A stretch of 21,068 nt of DNA. Source: an uncultured Collinsella sp. Lineage in GTDB: Bacteria > Actinomycetota > Coriobacteriia > Coriobacteriales > Coriobacteriaceae. The first letter of the stretch is position 1. Each line of letters opens with the position of its first letter. Under the pieces are notes generated by a model, which was not told the DNA's origin, did not search any database, and saw only the letters and a program-made list of their open reading frames with translations. Shown here one piece after another: positions 1 to 7,464 of the stretch. Made by a program: the position numbers and the translations under genes. The stretch covers positions 1 through 21,068 of the forward strand of contig CABRZN010000018.1 in NCBI GenBank assembly GCA_902475445.1. Direction: 5' to 3'.

Positions 1-2
1 GA

Positions 3-26
3 CGGAAAGCACATTAAGTGCTTTCC
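3..26. repeat. Short perfect hairpin of the GTGCTTTCC repeat family
   Basis: GGAAAGCAC (4-12) and GTGCTTTCC (18-26) form a perfect 9-bp stem around a 5-nt loop. Bases 3-14 (CGGAAAGCACAT) are the exact reverse complement of ATGTGCTTTCCG at 13462-13473, so this is a third locus of the repeat motif found at 13301-13473 and 19288-19300. Only three T follow the stem on the plus strand, so I do not call it a terminator. Confidence 0.5.
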
Positions 27-110
27 TTTGCGTGCGGAACTCGCGACAAACTTAACCCCCGCCCTCAGCCCCGGAAGCCCTCCCTGCCGTCACATTATTC
101 AACCAGTTTT

Positions 111-141
111 GCGGGCGTGCGCCGCTGCGCGGCTAGCCCGC
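111..141. other. GC-rich nested hairpin in a gene-free stretch
   Basis: GCGGGC (111-116) pairs with GCCCGC (136-141), and inside it GCCGC (121-125) pairs with GCGGC (129-133). It lies in the roughly 200-bp stretch between the window start and the terminator at 203-235. I see no convincing gene in that stretch: the short open frame there is proline- and alanine-rich and has no ribosome site. No function is assigned. Confidence 0.3.
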
Positions 142-202
142 GTGCTCCTCGGCGGGGTTGGTCTGATTGTTTTTGTTGAAGCTCTGCCTTTGGCTCAAAT
201 GG

Positions 203-235
203 AAACGGGGGACGCATCTGCATCCCCCGTTTTTG
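203..235. terminator. Rho-independent terminator, possibly bidirectional
   Basis: AAACGGGGGA (203-212) and TCCCCCGTTT (223-232) form a perfect 10-bp stem. The plus strand continues TTTTTGTTG, a good U-tract. The minus strand leaves the stem with TTTCCATTT, a weaker one. It lies 6 nt past the stop codon of the YfcE-like gene, so it probably ends that minus-strand transcript. It could also end a plus-strand gene lying to the left of the window. Confidence 0.75.
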
Positions 236-241
236 TTGTGA

Positions 242-709
242 TTACTCTAGGTCAATAAACTTAGTGCTTAGGATCTTGCCGTCTTTTACTAGCATTCTGG
301 CCATGGTGGGGCCTCGGGTGCCTCTGGGGTAGCTGGCGCTGCCCGGGTTGAGGACCAAGCAGCGGCCTACTTGGGCTTCTTTGGTTACGTGGGTGTGACC
401 GTTGATGGCTACGTCTACGGATCCCACCGGGAGGTCTTCGCGGTAGTGAGCTACGGCGAACTTGAGGCCTTCGTAGGTGAAGAGGGCCAGACGGTCCACA
501 TCGGGACCGTAATCGCGGTAGTAGTCGTTGTTGCCCAGGACCGCTCGCACGGGAGCGATGGTGCGTAGGTGCTCGTAGTCCATCTCTGACGTAAGGTCAC
601 CGGCGTGGATGATCAGGTCTGCGCCCTCAAGCTCATCCAAGAGCGCAGGCGATAAATAGCCGTGGGTGTCCGAGATGATGTCGATACGCTTGGCGCTTGC
701 ACTGTTCAT
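242..709 (-). CDS. YfcE/MJ0936-type metallophosphoesterase
   Basis: A 155-residue member of the small calcineurin-like metallophosphoesterase family (YfcE, MJ0936), which hydrolyses phosphodiesters with two bound metal ions. The family's metal ligands are visible in order: D14 and H16 in SDTH, D38 in AGD, N61 in GNND, H88, and H105 and H107 in NGHTH. The NPGS motif after them is also typical. Length fits the one-domain family, and there is no signal peptide or membrane segment, so it should be cytoplasmic. The ATG has an AAGGG ribosome site about 6 nt upstream. It follows the LytTR regulator gene, but the terminator at 749-799 separates them, so it is probably its own unit. The natural substrate is not predictable. 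The family call is secure, and exact equivalence to E. coli yfcE is not claimed. Confidence 0.93.
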   Translation of the reverse strand: MNSASAKRIDIISDTHGYLSPALLDELEGADLIIHAGDLTSEMDYEHLRTIAPVRAVLGNNDYYRDYGPDVDRLALFTYEGLKFAVAHYREDLPVGSVDVAINGHTHVTKEAQVGRCLVLNPGSASYPRGTRGPTMARMLVKDGKILSTKFIDLE

Positions 710-748
710 GGGATCCCTTCCGCAAAAAACGATTCGGCAGATATATAC

Positions 749-799
749 AAAAAAGGCCCCACGGCTCCGCAGACGATGGGTCTACAGGGCTGCGGGGCC
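749..799 (-). terminator. Strong terminator after the LytTR regulator gene
   Basis: Read on the minus strand, GGCCCCGCAGCC pairs with a GGAGCCGTGGGGCC arm with small mismatches, and TTTTTTGTAT follows. It begins 7 nt after the stop codon of the regulator gene (806) and ends about 40 nt before the start codon of the YfcE-like gene (709). The TATATAT just after the U-tract (741-747) could serve as a -10 for that gene, with its -35 inside the hairpin. Confidence 0.85.
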
Positions 800-805
800 A
801 GTGTG

Positions 806-1522
806 CTAGAGACTCAGAGCCTTCTTGAGCGGCACGACGCGGCGGCGCGAGACCGGCACGCGTTCGTCAACGCCCGTGATGCCCAGCTGGATGGCGCCCG
901 AAGGCACCGTCTCGACGTCCGTGACGCACGCTAGGTTAACGATATAGCGGCGATGCACGCGGAAGAAGCCAAAGTCGCAGAGCTTGGCCTCAAACTGTGC
1001 AAGCGAGGTCGTCGACAGAAAACGATCATCGACGGTATAGATGCAGGAGTAATCGTCATTGGCCATGATAAAGCGAATGTCGTCCACGGGAATGAGCACC
1101 TTGCGGCCGCCCTTTTCCACCGGGATGCGCTCGATGGTCACCTTGCTGTCCGTGACGGGCTTGGCACGCTGCATGACCTTCTCGATGGCGCGGTCCAAGC
1201 GAGCTTCCTCGACAGGCTTCATCAGATAGTCGACGGCATCCACATCGAACGCCTCGACCGCATGGTCACTATACGCAGTCACAAACACGATCGCCGGCGG
1301 ATTTTTGAGCTTATGCAGCGCCTCGGCAAGTTGCAGGCCCGAGGCACCGGGCATCGAGATATCGAGAAACACGACATCCACGCGACTTTCCATAAGCATC
1401 TCGATGGCGGAGCGGACGCTCGACGCCTCCGTGATCGTGCCGATCTTGCCCGTTTGCTCGAGCAGGAAGCGAACCTCCGAGCGAGCCGGCGCCTCATCAT
1501 CCACAATCATCGCACGCAGCAT
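806..1522 (-). CDS. LytTR-family response regulator
   Basis: A 238-residue regulator with an N-terminal receiver domain (about 3-120) and a C-terminal LytTR DNA-binding domain (about 135-235). The receiver has the acid pair D8/D9, the phosphorylation site D54 in VFLDISMPG, and K102 in LMKP. The LytTR part shows the family's FFRVHRRYIVNL and VPVSRRR motifs. I chose ATG at 1522 (MLRAMIVDD) because GAAAGG lies about 10 nt upstream. The frame extends to a TTG at 1543, but that codon has no ribosome site. It lies 72 nt after the sensor kinase gene and is surely its partner. Targets cannot be read from sequence. Family members often control exported or cell-envelope functions. Confidence 0.95.
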   Translation of the reverse strand: MLRAMIVDDEAPARSEVRFLLEQTGKIGTITEASSVRSAIEMLMESRVDVVFLDISMPGASGLQLAEALHKLKNPPAIVFVTAYSDHAVEAFDVDAVDYLMKPVEEARLDRAIEKVMQRAKPVTDSKVTIERIPVEKGGRKVLIPVDDIRFIMANDDYSCIYTVDDRFLSTTSLAQFEAKLCDFGFFRVHRRYIVNLACVTDVETVPSGAIQLGITGVDERVPVSRRRVVPLKKALSL

Positions 1523-1594
1523 AGGGATAAAACCTTTCGTCAACTAACTACGCCGGGCATCCGTCGCATGACGTTGAGCCCGTAGCCTTTTATT

Positions 1595-2938
1595 TTACTC
1601 TTGAATGTCGAAGATGCTCTCTGACAAATCAAGATGAAGGAGCACTTTGGTGCCCTTGCCCGGCGCCGATTCGACACGCGTATAGGAGTGCGGCCCATAA
1701 AAGCGATGGATGCGCTCCGAAATATTGTGCATGGCCACACCGGCGCCGCCACCCTGGGGAGAGCTGGCGTCGGGACGGGCAGAACGCTCGTCAAACAGTC
1801 TGGCGGCGGTACCCTCATCCATGCCCACGCCATTATCGGCCACGGCAATCAAGATTGCATCCTCGCCGTCTTGGTGAACGGTCACGTCGATCCTCAGGGC
1901 GTCGTCATCGCCCATACCATGACGCACAGCGTTCTCGACAATCGGCTGGATCACGAACGCCGGCACCAGCGTATCTTCCACATCCTCGGACACATCGAAC
2001 GTCGCAAGCACGCGGTCCTCGCCAAAGCGGGCCTTCTCAAAGGTAAGGTAGCGCTTGGTCTGTGCGACCTCGCGCGAGACCGGAATAAGCGATCCCGAGT
2101 TGTCGAGCGTGGCGCGATAGAACGATGAGAACTCACGAAGCAGTTCGCGGGCCCTCAGCGGGTCGGTGCGCGTAAACGATGCAATGGTGTTCAGCGTGTT
2201 GAACAGGAAGTGCGGGTTAATCTGCGCCTGCAGCGCACGCACCTCGGCGCGCGCTGTGAGTTCCTTTTGCACCTCGAGCTCGTGGATGGCGAGCTGCGTG
2301 GACAAAATCTCGGCAAAGCCCGAGGCAAGCGCGTACTGGGTACGGTCGACGGCGCGCGGGGTCTTGTAGTAGAACTTGAGCGTGCCGACGGTACGATCGC
2401 CCACCTTGATGGGGGCGATAATGCCGGCGGGGACTTGGTTGTGCGAGCCGTCCGAGCCCACGACATCCACCATACGGTTGAACGACTGCACGATGCCATG
2501 TTCGATAACGTAGCGTGTGGCAAGCGTGTGGATGGGAGAATCTGGCAGTAGTTTTTCCTCAAACTCGCCCGCGCAGGCAAGCACGTTGTCCTCATCGGTG
2601 ATAGCCACCGTCATGGCGCGCGTCTCGGGCAAAATGCGCCGGCACACCAAACGCGCCGACTCCTGCGTCAGACCGCCCTTAATGTCCTCGAGCATGGCCG
2701 AGGCCACCGAGAGCGTCTCCTCGGTGTACTGGGAGCGCACCGAATCGGGATTGAGCGTCAAAAAGATAAAGATGCACAGAAAGATGCACAGCAGTGCGCA
2801 GGCAATCACCGTGGCGATCGGCTCGATTCCAGTCGCCAGGGCAAAAATAAAGTACACCAGCACGCAAATGGCGCAGGCAACGGCAATGATGCGAAAGATT
2901 GATATTGAACTATCGCGCTGGGCGCGGCGGTCGATCAT
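1595..2938 (-). CDS. LytS-like sensor histidine kinase
   Basis: A 447-residue histidine kinase of the LytS/YehU (His_kinase, PF06580-type) class. Two hydrophobic segments (about 14-36 and 40-62) anchor it in the membrane with almost no external loop. A GAF-like stretch follows at about 75-215. The phosphoacceptor is H243 in INPHFLFNTLN, followed by an ATPase domain with the N box (VEN, N336), the DNGVGMD box (368-374) and a GGGAGV loop. The short hydrophobic anchor and the cytoplasmic sensor-like region suggest an intracellular or membrane-borne signal rather than an external ligand domain. Its ATG overlaps the stop of the glycosyltransferase gene by 4 bp (ATGA), with GGAGGGGG upstream inside that gene. 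This indicates translational coupling. The regulator gene follows 72 nt downstream. Confidence 0.94.
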   Translation of the reverse strand: MIDRRAQRDSSISIFRIIAVACAICVLVYFIFALATGIEPIATVIACALLCIFLCIFIFLTLNPDSVRSQYTEETLSVASAMLEDIKGGLTQESARLVCRRILPETRAMTVAITDEDNVLACAGEFEEKLLPDSPIHTLATRYVIEHGIVQSFNRMVDVVGSDGSHNQVPAGIIAPIKVGDRTVGTLKFYYKTPRAVDRTQYALASGFAEILSTQLAIHELEVQKELTARAEVRALQAQINPHFLFNTLNTIASFTRTDPLRARELLREFSSFYRATLDNSGSLIPVSREVAQTKRYLTFEKARFGEDRVLATFDVSEDVEDTLVPAFVIQPIVENAVRHGMGDDDALRIDVTVHQDGEDAILIAVADNGVGMDEGTAARLFDERSARPDASSPQGGGAGVAMHNISERIHRFYGPHSYTRVESAPGKGTKVLLHLDLSESIFDIQE

Positions 2939-4122
2939 TCGGCCCCCTCCAGGATACTGATCAGTTGTGCGTCACGCCAAAGCCCGTCCATGATCTTGGG
3001 CCAAAAACTCTGGAAACGCAGGTAGCTTGCAGCGTTTTGGCGCGCATAGGCTTTTGCCTCGTCGATACCATGGCGCCAGATGCGCAGGTAGCCCTCATGC
3101 TCGCGGGTAAACACGCTGCGGACCATAGCGGTCTTGCGCACGCGGTCGTCGAGCTCGCGCGAAATCCACGGGCCCGGGTAGGGCATGAGCGATGCTGCCG
3201 TAACGGGAATGAGCTCCTTTTGATGCGCGGCGAATGTCAACTTGGCCCGTTCGTAGTACCAACGGTATACATCCTGCATAAAGCGCGGTGAGCGCTTTTC
3301 GGACTCCGGAGGCAGATGGCGCACGGTCCACTCGTTATCGAACCACACGTCGTAGCCAAACATGCGCATGTTAAAGAGGTAATCCAAGTCCTCGCCGCGG
3401 GTGATAAACGGGTCAAAGGCCACACGCGTAAAGGCGCGGGCGTGCAGGGCCATCAGGCCGCCGCACACGTAGTTGGAGCGCGAGATGCGGGTGCCCGAGA
3501 GCGCCTTTTTCATCCAACGGTTGAACTCGATGCGCTTGGTCCACCAACGATGGCAGATGCCCGCCTTGTCCGTGGGAGCCAACGGCGAGCCGTCGCGATC
3601 GTAGAAATAGCCGCTCTTGACCAAGATCGGCAAGCCCTGACGCGTCTGCTGCCCCAACGCATAGGTCGCGCGCTTCATAAAGTCGGCGTCGATGACAGCC
3701 TCATCGTCATCCAAAAAGATAACCGCGTCATGCCCCAGCACCGCAGCGCAGGCCAGCCCCATGTTGCGGATGGCACCGTAACCTCGCAGGCTCACGCACT
3801 CGCCCGAACCCTTGGGCGCGATCTGAGCAACCCGGTCTGCGATGCGCGAGGCCTGGGTGTTGGTGACAACGGTGACCTTGAGCGTGGGATGCGCGTCGAC
3901 AATCTCGCGCACGCGCAGCGACACATCGGCTGTGGCAGAAACGGGACAGACCACCAAAAGGATGATGCGCGGGATGTCGCGCACCTGCTCAAGCGAGGCC
4001 AGGCAGCGGTCGAGTTCGGGATTGTCGGCGTTGAGTCGTGTCGAATGGTCATAGGTGCCAGGGGCGTTTGCGCGAGCGTCATCGCCCGCCCAATACGTTG
4101 GAATCACGACCGTGGCGTTCAT
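2935..4122 (-). CDS. GT-A fold glycosyltransferase (family 2-like)
   Basis: A 395-residue glycosyltransferase. The protein begins directly with the first strand of the GT-A fold (ATVVIPTYW). An aspartate-rich nucleotide-sugar/metal site follows, FLDDDEAV (D138-D140), then a GGLMALHARAF stretch and RGEDLDYLFN (E244, D245), which match the acceptor and catalytic-base region of family 2 enzymes. A C-terminal tail of about 120 residues is helical, charged and rich in Trp and Arg. There is no membrane segment or signal peptide. The start has GGGAGG about 9 nt upstream. It is the first gene of an operon with a LytS-like kinase (4-bp overlap) and a LytTR regulator, an unusual partner that suggests a regulated envelope or glycan function. 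Donor and acceptor are unknown. Confidence 0.85.
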   Translation of the reverse strand: MNATVVIPTYWAGDDARANAPGTYDHSTRLNADNPELDRCLASLEQVRDIPRIILLVVCPVSATADVSLRVREIVDAHPTLKVTVVTNTQASRIADRVAQIAPKGSGECVSLRGYGAIRNMGLACAAVLGHDAVIFLDDDEAVIDADFMKRATYALGQQTRQGLPILVKSGYFYDRDGSPLAPTDKAGICHRWWTKRIEFNRWMKKALSGTRISRSNYVCGGLMALHARAFTRVAFDPFITRGEDLDYLFNMRMFGYDVWFDNEWTVRHLPPESEKRSPRFMQDVYRWYYERAKLTFAAHQKELIPVTAASLMPYPGPWISRELDDRVRKTAMVRSVFTREHEGYLRIWRHGIDEAKAYARQNAASYLRFQSFWPKIMDGLWRDAQLISILEGAE

Positions 4123-4141
4123 GCCTTACCCTCCCTGCAAC

Positions 4142-4179
4142 ACAAAAACGGGACGCCGCCAAACACAGGCGACGCCCCG
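4142..4179 (-). terminator. Terminator or leader attenuator upstream of the glycosyltransferase
   Basis: On the minus strand CGGGGCGTCGCC (4179-4168) pairs with GGCGGCGTCCCG (4160-4149). The 12-bp stem has two G-U pairs and is followed by TTTTTGTGTT. It would end the transporter transcript, though it lies 114 nt past that gene's stop codon. It finishes only about 20 nt before the glycosyltransferase ATG, so a promoter upstream of it would have to be read through the hairpin. Confidence 0.8.
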
Positions 4180-4195
4180 CGACCTAGCTGACTCC

Positions 4196-4224
4196 ATCAT
4201 ACCCACTTGGGCTAATCATTGTTC
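4196..4224 (-). promoter_or_regulatory. Weak candidate promoter for the glycosyltransferase operon
   Basis: The minus strand has TATGAT (4201-4196, five of six to the -10 consensus), with GAACAA 17 nt upstream (4224-4219), a poor -35. A transcript starting near 4189 would run at once into the hairpin at 4179-4149. Either the hairpin attenuates the operon or this promoter is not real. Confidence 0.22.
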
Positions 4225-4293
4225 GAAAGTCAGAATGTTTATTGCGGATAACCCCAAAAGAGTATCGCGGCGGACGCAATTACCGGCAAGTTC

Positions 4294-5553
4294 CTATGCG
4301 GCCTGCTCTGCCATCTGAGACATGCGGGACAGACGGACCAGCAGCACAAAGCCCACCACCAGCAGCACGCCAATGGAAAGGACGCCCAGCGACGGGTTGC
4401 CGGTCAGCGAGGTGACAACCGACACCAGGAAGGTGCCCATAACGCTTGCGTAACGGCCAAAGATATCAAAGAAGCCGTAGTACTCGTTGGACTTTTCCTT
4501 GGGGATAATGCGGCCAAAGTAGCTACGGCTGAGCGCCTGCACGCCGCCCTGGAACAGGCCGACCAAAATGGCAAGCACCCAAAACTCAAAGGCGGTCTTG
4601 AGGAAGAACGCGGCAAAGAGCACGATGCCCATATAGGCGGCGACGGCCACCAAGATCATATTGAGTGTGCCCACGCGACCGGCAAGATTGCCGTAGATGA
4701 TGGCGGACGGAAAGGCCACAAACTGCGTAACGAGCAGAGCCAGCACCAGTTGGGTCGAGTCGATGCCCAAAGCCGATCCATAGCTGGTTGCCATGGAAAT
4801 GACCGTGTGCACACCGTCGATGTAGAAGAAGAACGCGATCATGTAGACCAGCACGGTCTTGTTGTGGGCGATCTCGCGCATGGTGTGTCCGACCTCGGAG
4901 AACACGCCGCCCACGATGTGGCCGATGGTGTCCTCGGGACCACGCTCGCGACCGTACTTTTGCTTATAGGTGCGAATGAGCGGCAGGGTAAAGATGAGCC
5001 ACCAGGCGCCGGTGATGACAAACGACAGACGCGTTGCCAGCATGGTGGGGATACCAAGAGCGGAACCACCCATGATAAGCGCCAGGCAGATGATGAACGG
5101 CACGGTGGAACCGATGTAGCCCCAGGCATAGCCCGAGCTGGACACGGCGTCCATGCGCTCGTCGGTGGTAATGTCGGGCAGCATGGCGTCGTAGAACGTC
5201 ATAGAAGAGTTAAGGCCGATGGTGCACAGCACGTACACGGTCAAAAATGCCATGGCGGACATTGGGATAGCCTGCGCCAGGCAAAGAACCAGGCCCGTGA
5301 GGAAGAAGCCCAAGAAGAACTTGATCTTGTTGCCGGCGTAATCGGCAAGCGCGCCCAGAATGGGCATGAGCATGGCAATGACCAGCGAGGCAATCGTCTG
5401 CGCGTTGCCCCAAGCGACCACCAGGTCTGCCGAGGAAGCACCGGTATTGATGGCGTTAAAGTAGATGGGCACCACCGAGGTATTGAGCAGCACGAGGGCC
5501 GAGTTTCCCACATCGTACATGACCCAGTTACGCTCGAGCTTGGTGTATTTCAT
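4294..5553 (-). CDS. UMF1/Atg22-like major facilitator transporter
   Basis: A 419-residue membrane protein with about 12 hydrophobic helices. It belongs to the UMF1 branch of the major facilitator superfamily, related to yeast vacuolar effluxer Atg22. Family hallmarks are the start KLERNWVMYDVGNSA, FYDAMLPDI after the second pair of helices, SSSGYAWGYIGS, and GGVQALSRSYFGRIIP with EYYGFFDIFGR in the second half. Atg22 exports amino acids from the vacuole. Bacterial members have no well-established substrate, so amino acid or small-metabolite export is only an inference. The ATG has an AAGGG site about 10 nt upstream. It lies 101 nt after the phospholipase-like gene with no terminator in between, so the two may be co-transcribed. 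The terminator-like hairpin at 4142-4179 follows. Confidence 0.92.
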   Translation of the reverse strand: MKYTKLERNWVMYDVGNSALVLLNTSVVPIYFNAINTGASSADLVVAWGNAQTIASLVIAMLMPILGALADYAGNKIKFFLGFFLTGLVLCLAQAIPMSAMAFLTVYVLCTIGLNSSMTFYDAMLPDITTDERMDAVSSSGYAWGYIGSTVPFIICLALIMGGSALGIPTMLATRLSFVITGAWWLIFTLPLIRTYKQKYGRERGPEDTIGHIVGGVFSEVGHTMREIAHNKTVLVYMIAFFFYIDGVHTVISMATSYGSALGIDSTQLVLALLVTQFVAFPSAIIYGNLAGRVGTLNMILVAVAAYMGIVLFAAFFLKTAFEFWVLAILVGLFQGGVQALSRSYFGRIIPKEKSNEYYGFFDIFGRYASVMGTFLVSVVTSLTGNPSLGVLSIGVLLVVGFVLLVRLSRMSQMAEQAA

Positions 5554-5654
5554 GGACAGGGACCCTTCGTATTCGCCCGATATGCAGTTAGTTCATCGTA
5601 CCCCAATTGCACAGAGGCACCGGTAAGGATTCGGCAAAGAGACAGGAGCGGACC

Positions 5655-6599
5655 CTACTCCTCGCGGTCGAACTCCTCGTCGGTGCCGAGCACGCGGCCG
5701 CTGTAGTTGATATGGCCGGTCACGGCCTCCATGTCACCGGTCTCGATAAAACGCGCGACCGTGCACTCGTAATCGACCAGCGCGCGATCAAAGACCTCGG
5801 GGAAGCTCTCGTTCGAGACCTCATCGGTAAAGGGATTCTTCCATGTCAGATGGCCCAGGTTACCGGTGCGCTCGGGCAGCTCCGTCGTCACGCGATGGGC
5901 AAGGCCGTCGAGCAGCGAGTAGTCGTGCACCAACCCCTCAACCAGCGAGATCGCGCGCGTCTTTACGGAGCCGGCCGGCTCAATCGCACGGTAAAGTCGC
6001 TGCATATTGGCAACGGCAGCACCGTACTCCCCCGCCGGAATGTCAATGCCGTACACGCGTCCGGCAACATAGCTCATCAGCACGCCGGCCACGCGACTGA
6101 TGCGATCGGTGGTGACGATCTCGCCCGCCGGCGGGTAATCGTCGACCGTAGCGCCATCGCGCTTAAGCTGCAGCATCAGTACATCCAGGTCGCTCTCGAT
6201 CACGGCATGGACCTGACTGCTCGAATCCTCAAGCTCTGAATCGGACTCCACGATGCCAAACTGCTGCTCATAGACAAAGGGATGGGCGTTGCGGTCGAGC
6301 ACGTAATGAGACAGCAGGCCCAGCGCAAAGGCGCGACCCAAGCTGGCGTCGCGCGGCAGCAGATGCGACACGCCGTCGCGCAGGCACGCGAACTGGCGAG
6401 ACATGCGCGAGCGGTGCATGACCTGCGCCAGCAGCGTACAGTCGGAAACACGCGGTGTCAGAATGTGAAAGAAAAACGGGTCGGGACCTTGGTTGCCCAA
6501 GATAAAGGCAATGCGCTCTTCATCGGACGTGATGACGCCCTGCGGAAGACGGTCGATGCTTTCCTCGCCAAACAGATGATGGGTGATAAGCGCGGGCAT
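5655..6599 (-). CDS. Zinc-dependent phospholipase C-like protein
   Basis: A 314-residue protein of the zinc-dependent phospholipase C/S1-P1-like fold (Zn_dep_PLPC type), a family common in Firmicutes and Coriobacteriia but mostly uncharacterised. Probable zinc ligands are visible: H7/H8 near the start (LITHHLFGE), the GNQGPDPFFF motif at 35-44, SHYVLDRNAHPF with H98, D102 and H106, and HAVIESDLD with H131 and E135. There is no signal peptide, unlike clostridial alpha-toxin, so it should act inside the cell. I chose ATG at 6599 because GAAAGGAT lies 6 nt upstream. The frame extends ten more codons to another start that lacks such a site. It lies 92 nt after a LytTR regulator gene and before a transporter gene. 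Lipase activity is inferred from the family only. Confidence 0.8.
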   Translation of the reverse strand: MPALITHHLFGEESIDRLPQGVITSDEERIAFILGNQGPDPFFFHILTPRVSDCTLLAQVMHRSRMSRQFACLRDGVSHLLPRDASLGRAFALGLLSHYVLDRNAHPFVYEQQFGIVESDSELEDSSSQVHAVIESDLDVLMLQLKRDGATVDDYPPAGEIVTTDRISRVAGVLMSYVAGRVYGIDIPAGEYGAAVANMQRLYRAIEPAGSVKTRAISLVEGLVHDYSLLDGLAHRVTTELPERTGNLGHLTWKNPFTDEVSNESFPEVFDRALVDYECTVARFIETGDMEAVTGHINYSGRVLGTDEEFDREE

Positions 6600-6631
6600 A
6601 ATGATCCTTTCGATTTCATTCGATTCCACCC

Positions 6632-6658
6632 ATTATGCCCACCGCGCGCCCATGCCAA
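6632..6658 (-). promoter_or_regulatory. Candidate promoter for the phospholipase-like gene
   Basis: On the minus strand TTGGCA (6658-6653, five of six to the -35 consensus) is followed, after only 15 nt, by CATAAT (6637-6632, five of six to the -10). The spacing is shorter than the optimum of 17. It lies 33 nt upstream of the chosen start, between the regulator stop codon and the phospholipase-like ATG. Confidence 0.35.
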
Positions 6659-6691
6659 ACCTGCGATGGTAAACGACGGCACGCAAGCCTC

Positions 6692-7426
6692 TTACGCAAG
6701 CCCCAGGTGCGACTTGACCTCGGCGGCACGACGACGGGACACCGGCACCGTCGAGCTCACGCGGTCGAGCCTGAGCTCCATCAACCCCGTGGAGCCAATC
6801 TCAACATTGTGCACGTCTTCCAAATTGACCAGATAGCTGCGATGAACGCGAATAAAGCCCTCGGAGCCCAAGCGACGCTCGAGCGAAGAGATCGACTCAT
6901 TGATCAGGTAGGTTCCCTCGGCGCAGATGGCGTTGCAAAAATCGGCGCGCGCCTCAAAGTAGCAGACGTCTGCGGCGGGAATGAACACCTTTTTGCCCCC
7001 GCGATCCACCGTCAGACGCAAAGGCTGGCGCGGAGCGTGGACAACACGACGGGCACCCAAGGCTGCCTCGATCTTGCCGAGTGCCTTTGACAGGCGTGCG
7101 TCCTCGACCGGCTTGACGATATAGTCGACCGCATCGAGGTTATACGCATCGGCGGCGAACTCGGCAAACGCCGTCACAAACACAACCACCGGCGGCGTCT
7201 TTAGGTTCTGCAGCGTCTCGGCAAGCTCAATTCCCGAGCGACCGGGCATGGTAATGTCTAAAAACAACACGTCGGGCTTGTTCGACAGAATCGACTCCAC
7301 GGCTTCGGTGACATTGCCCGCCTCGGCAATCTGACCCACACGCGTATCCTTTTCCAACAGATAGCGTAGCTCAGCCCTAATGGGAGGCTCGTCATCAACC
7401 ACCAAGATGTTCCAGCCTTCGGACAT
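6692..7426 (-). CDS. LytTR-family response regulator (second system)
   Basis: A 244-residue regulator with a receiver domain (about 5-122) and a C-terminal LytTR DNA-binding domain (about 140-240). The acid pair is D11/D12, the phosphorylation site is D57 in LFLDITMPG, and the conserved lysine is K105 in IVKP. The LytTR domain has FIRVHRSYLVNL and VPVSRRR. These closely match the regulator at 806-1522, so the two are probably paralogues. The ATG has GAGGGG about 7 nt upstream. It lies 38 nt after the kinase gene, giving a kinase-regulator pair. No terminator is visible between it and the phospholipase-like gene 92 nt downstream, so that gene could be a co-transcribed output or passenger. Confidence 0.95.
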   Translation of the reverse strand: MSEGWNILVVDDEPPIRAELRYLLEKDTRVGQIAEAGNVTEAVESILSNKPDVLFLDITMPGRSGIELAETLQNLKTPPVVVFVTAFAEFAADAYNLDAVDYIVKPVEDARLSKALGKIEAALGARRVVHAPRQPLRLTVDRGGKKVFIPAADVCYFEARADFCNAICAEGTYLINESISSLERRLGSEGFIRVHRSYLVNLEDVHNVEIGSTGLMELRLDRVSSTVPVSRRRAAEVKSHLGLA

Positions 7427-7464
7427 ATGCGCTTCCCCTCTTTTTCTCTCAATCCAACCGCGTG

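Noticed and set aside
28..258. A 76-codon plus-strand frame at the left edge
   Set aside because: It runs through a nested hairpin and a terminator, has no ribosome site, and looks like no known protein.
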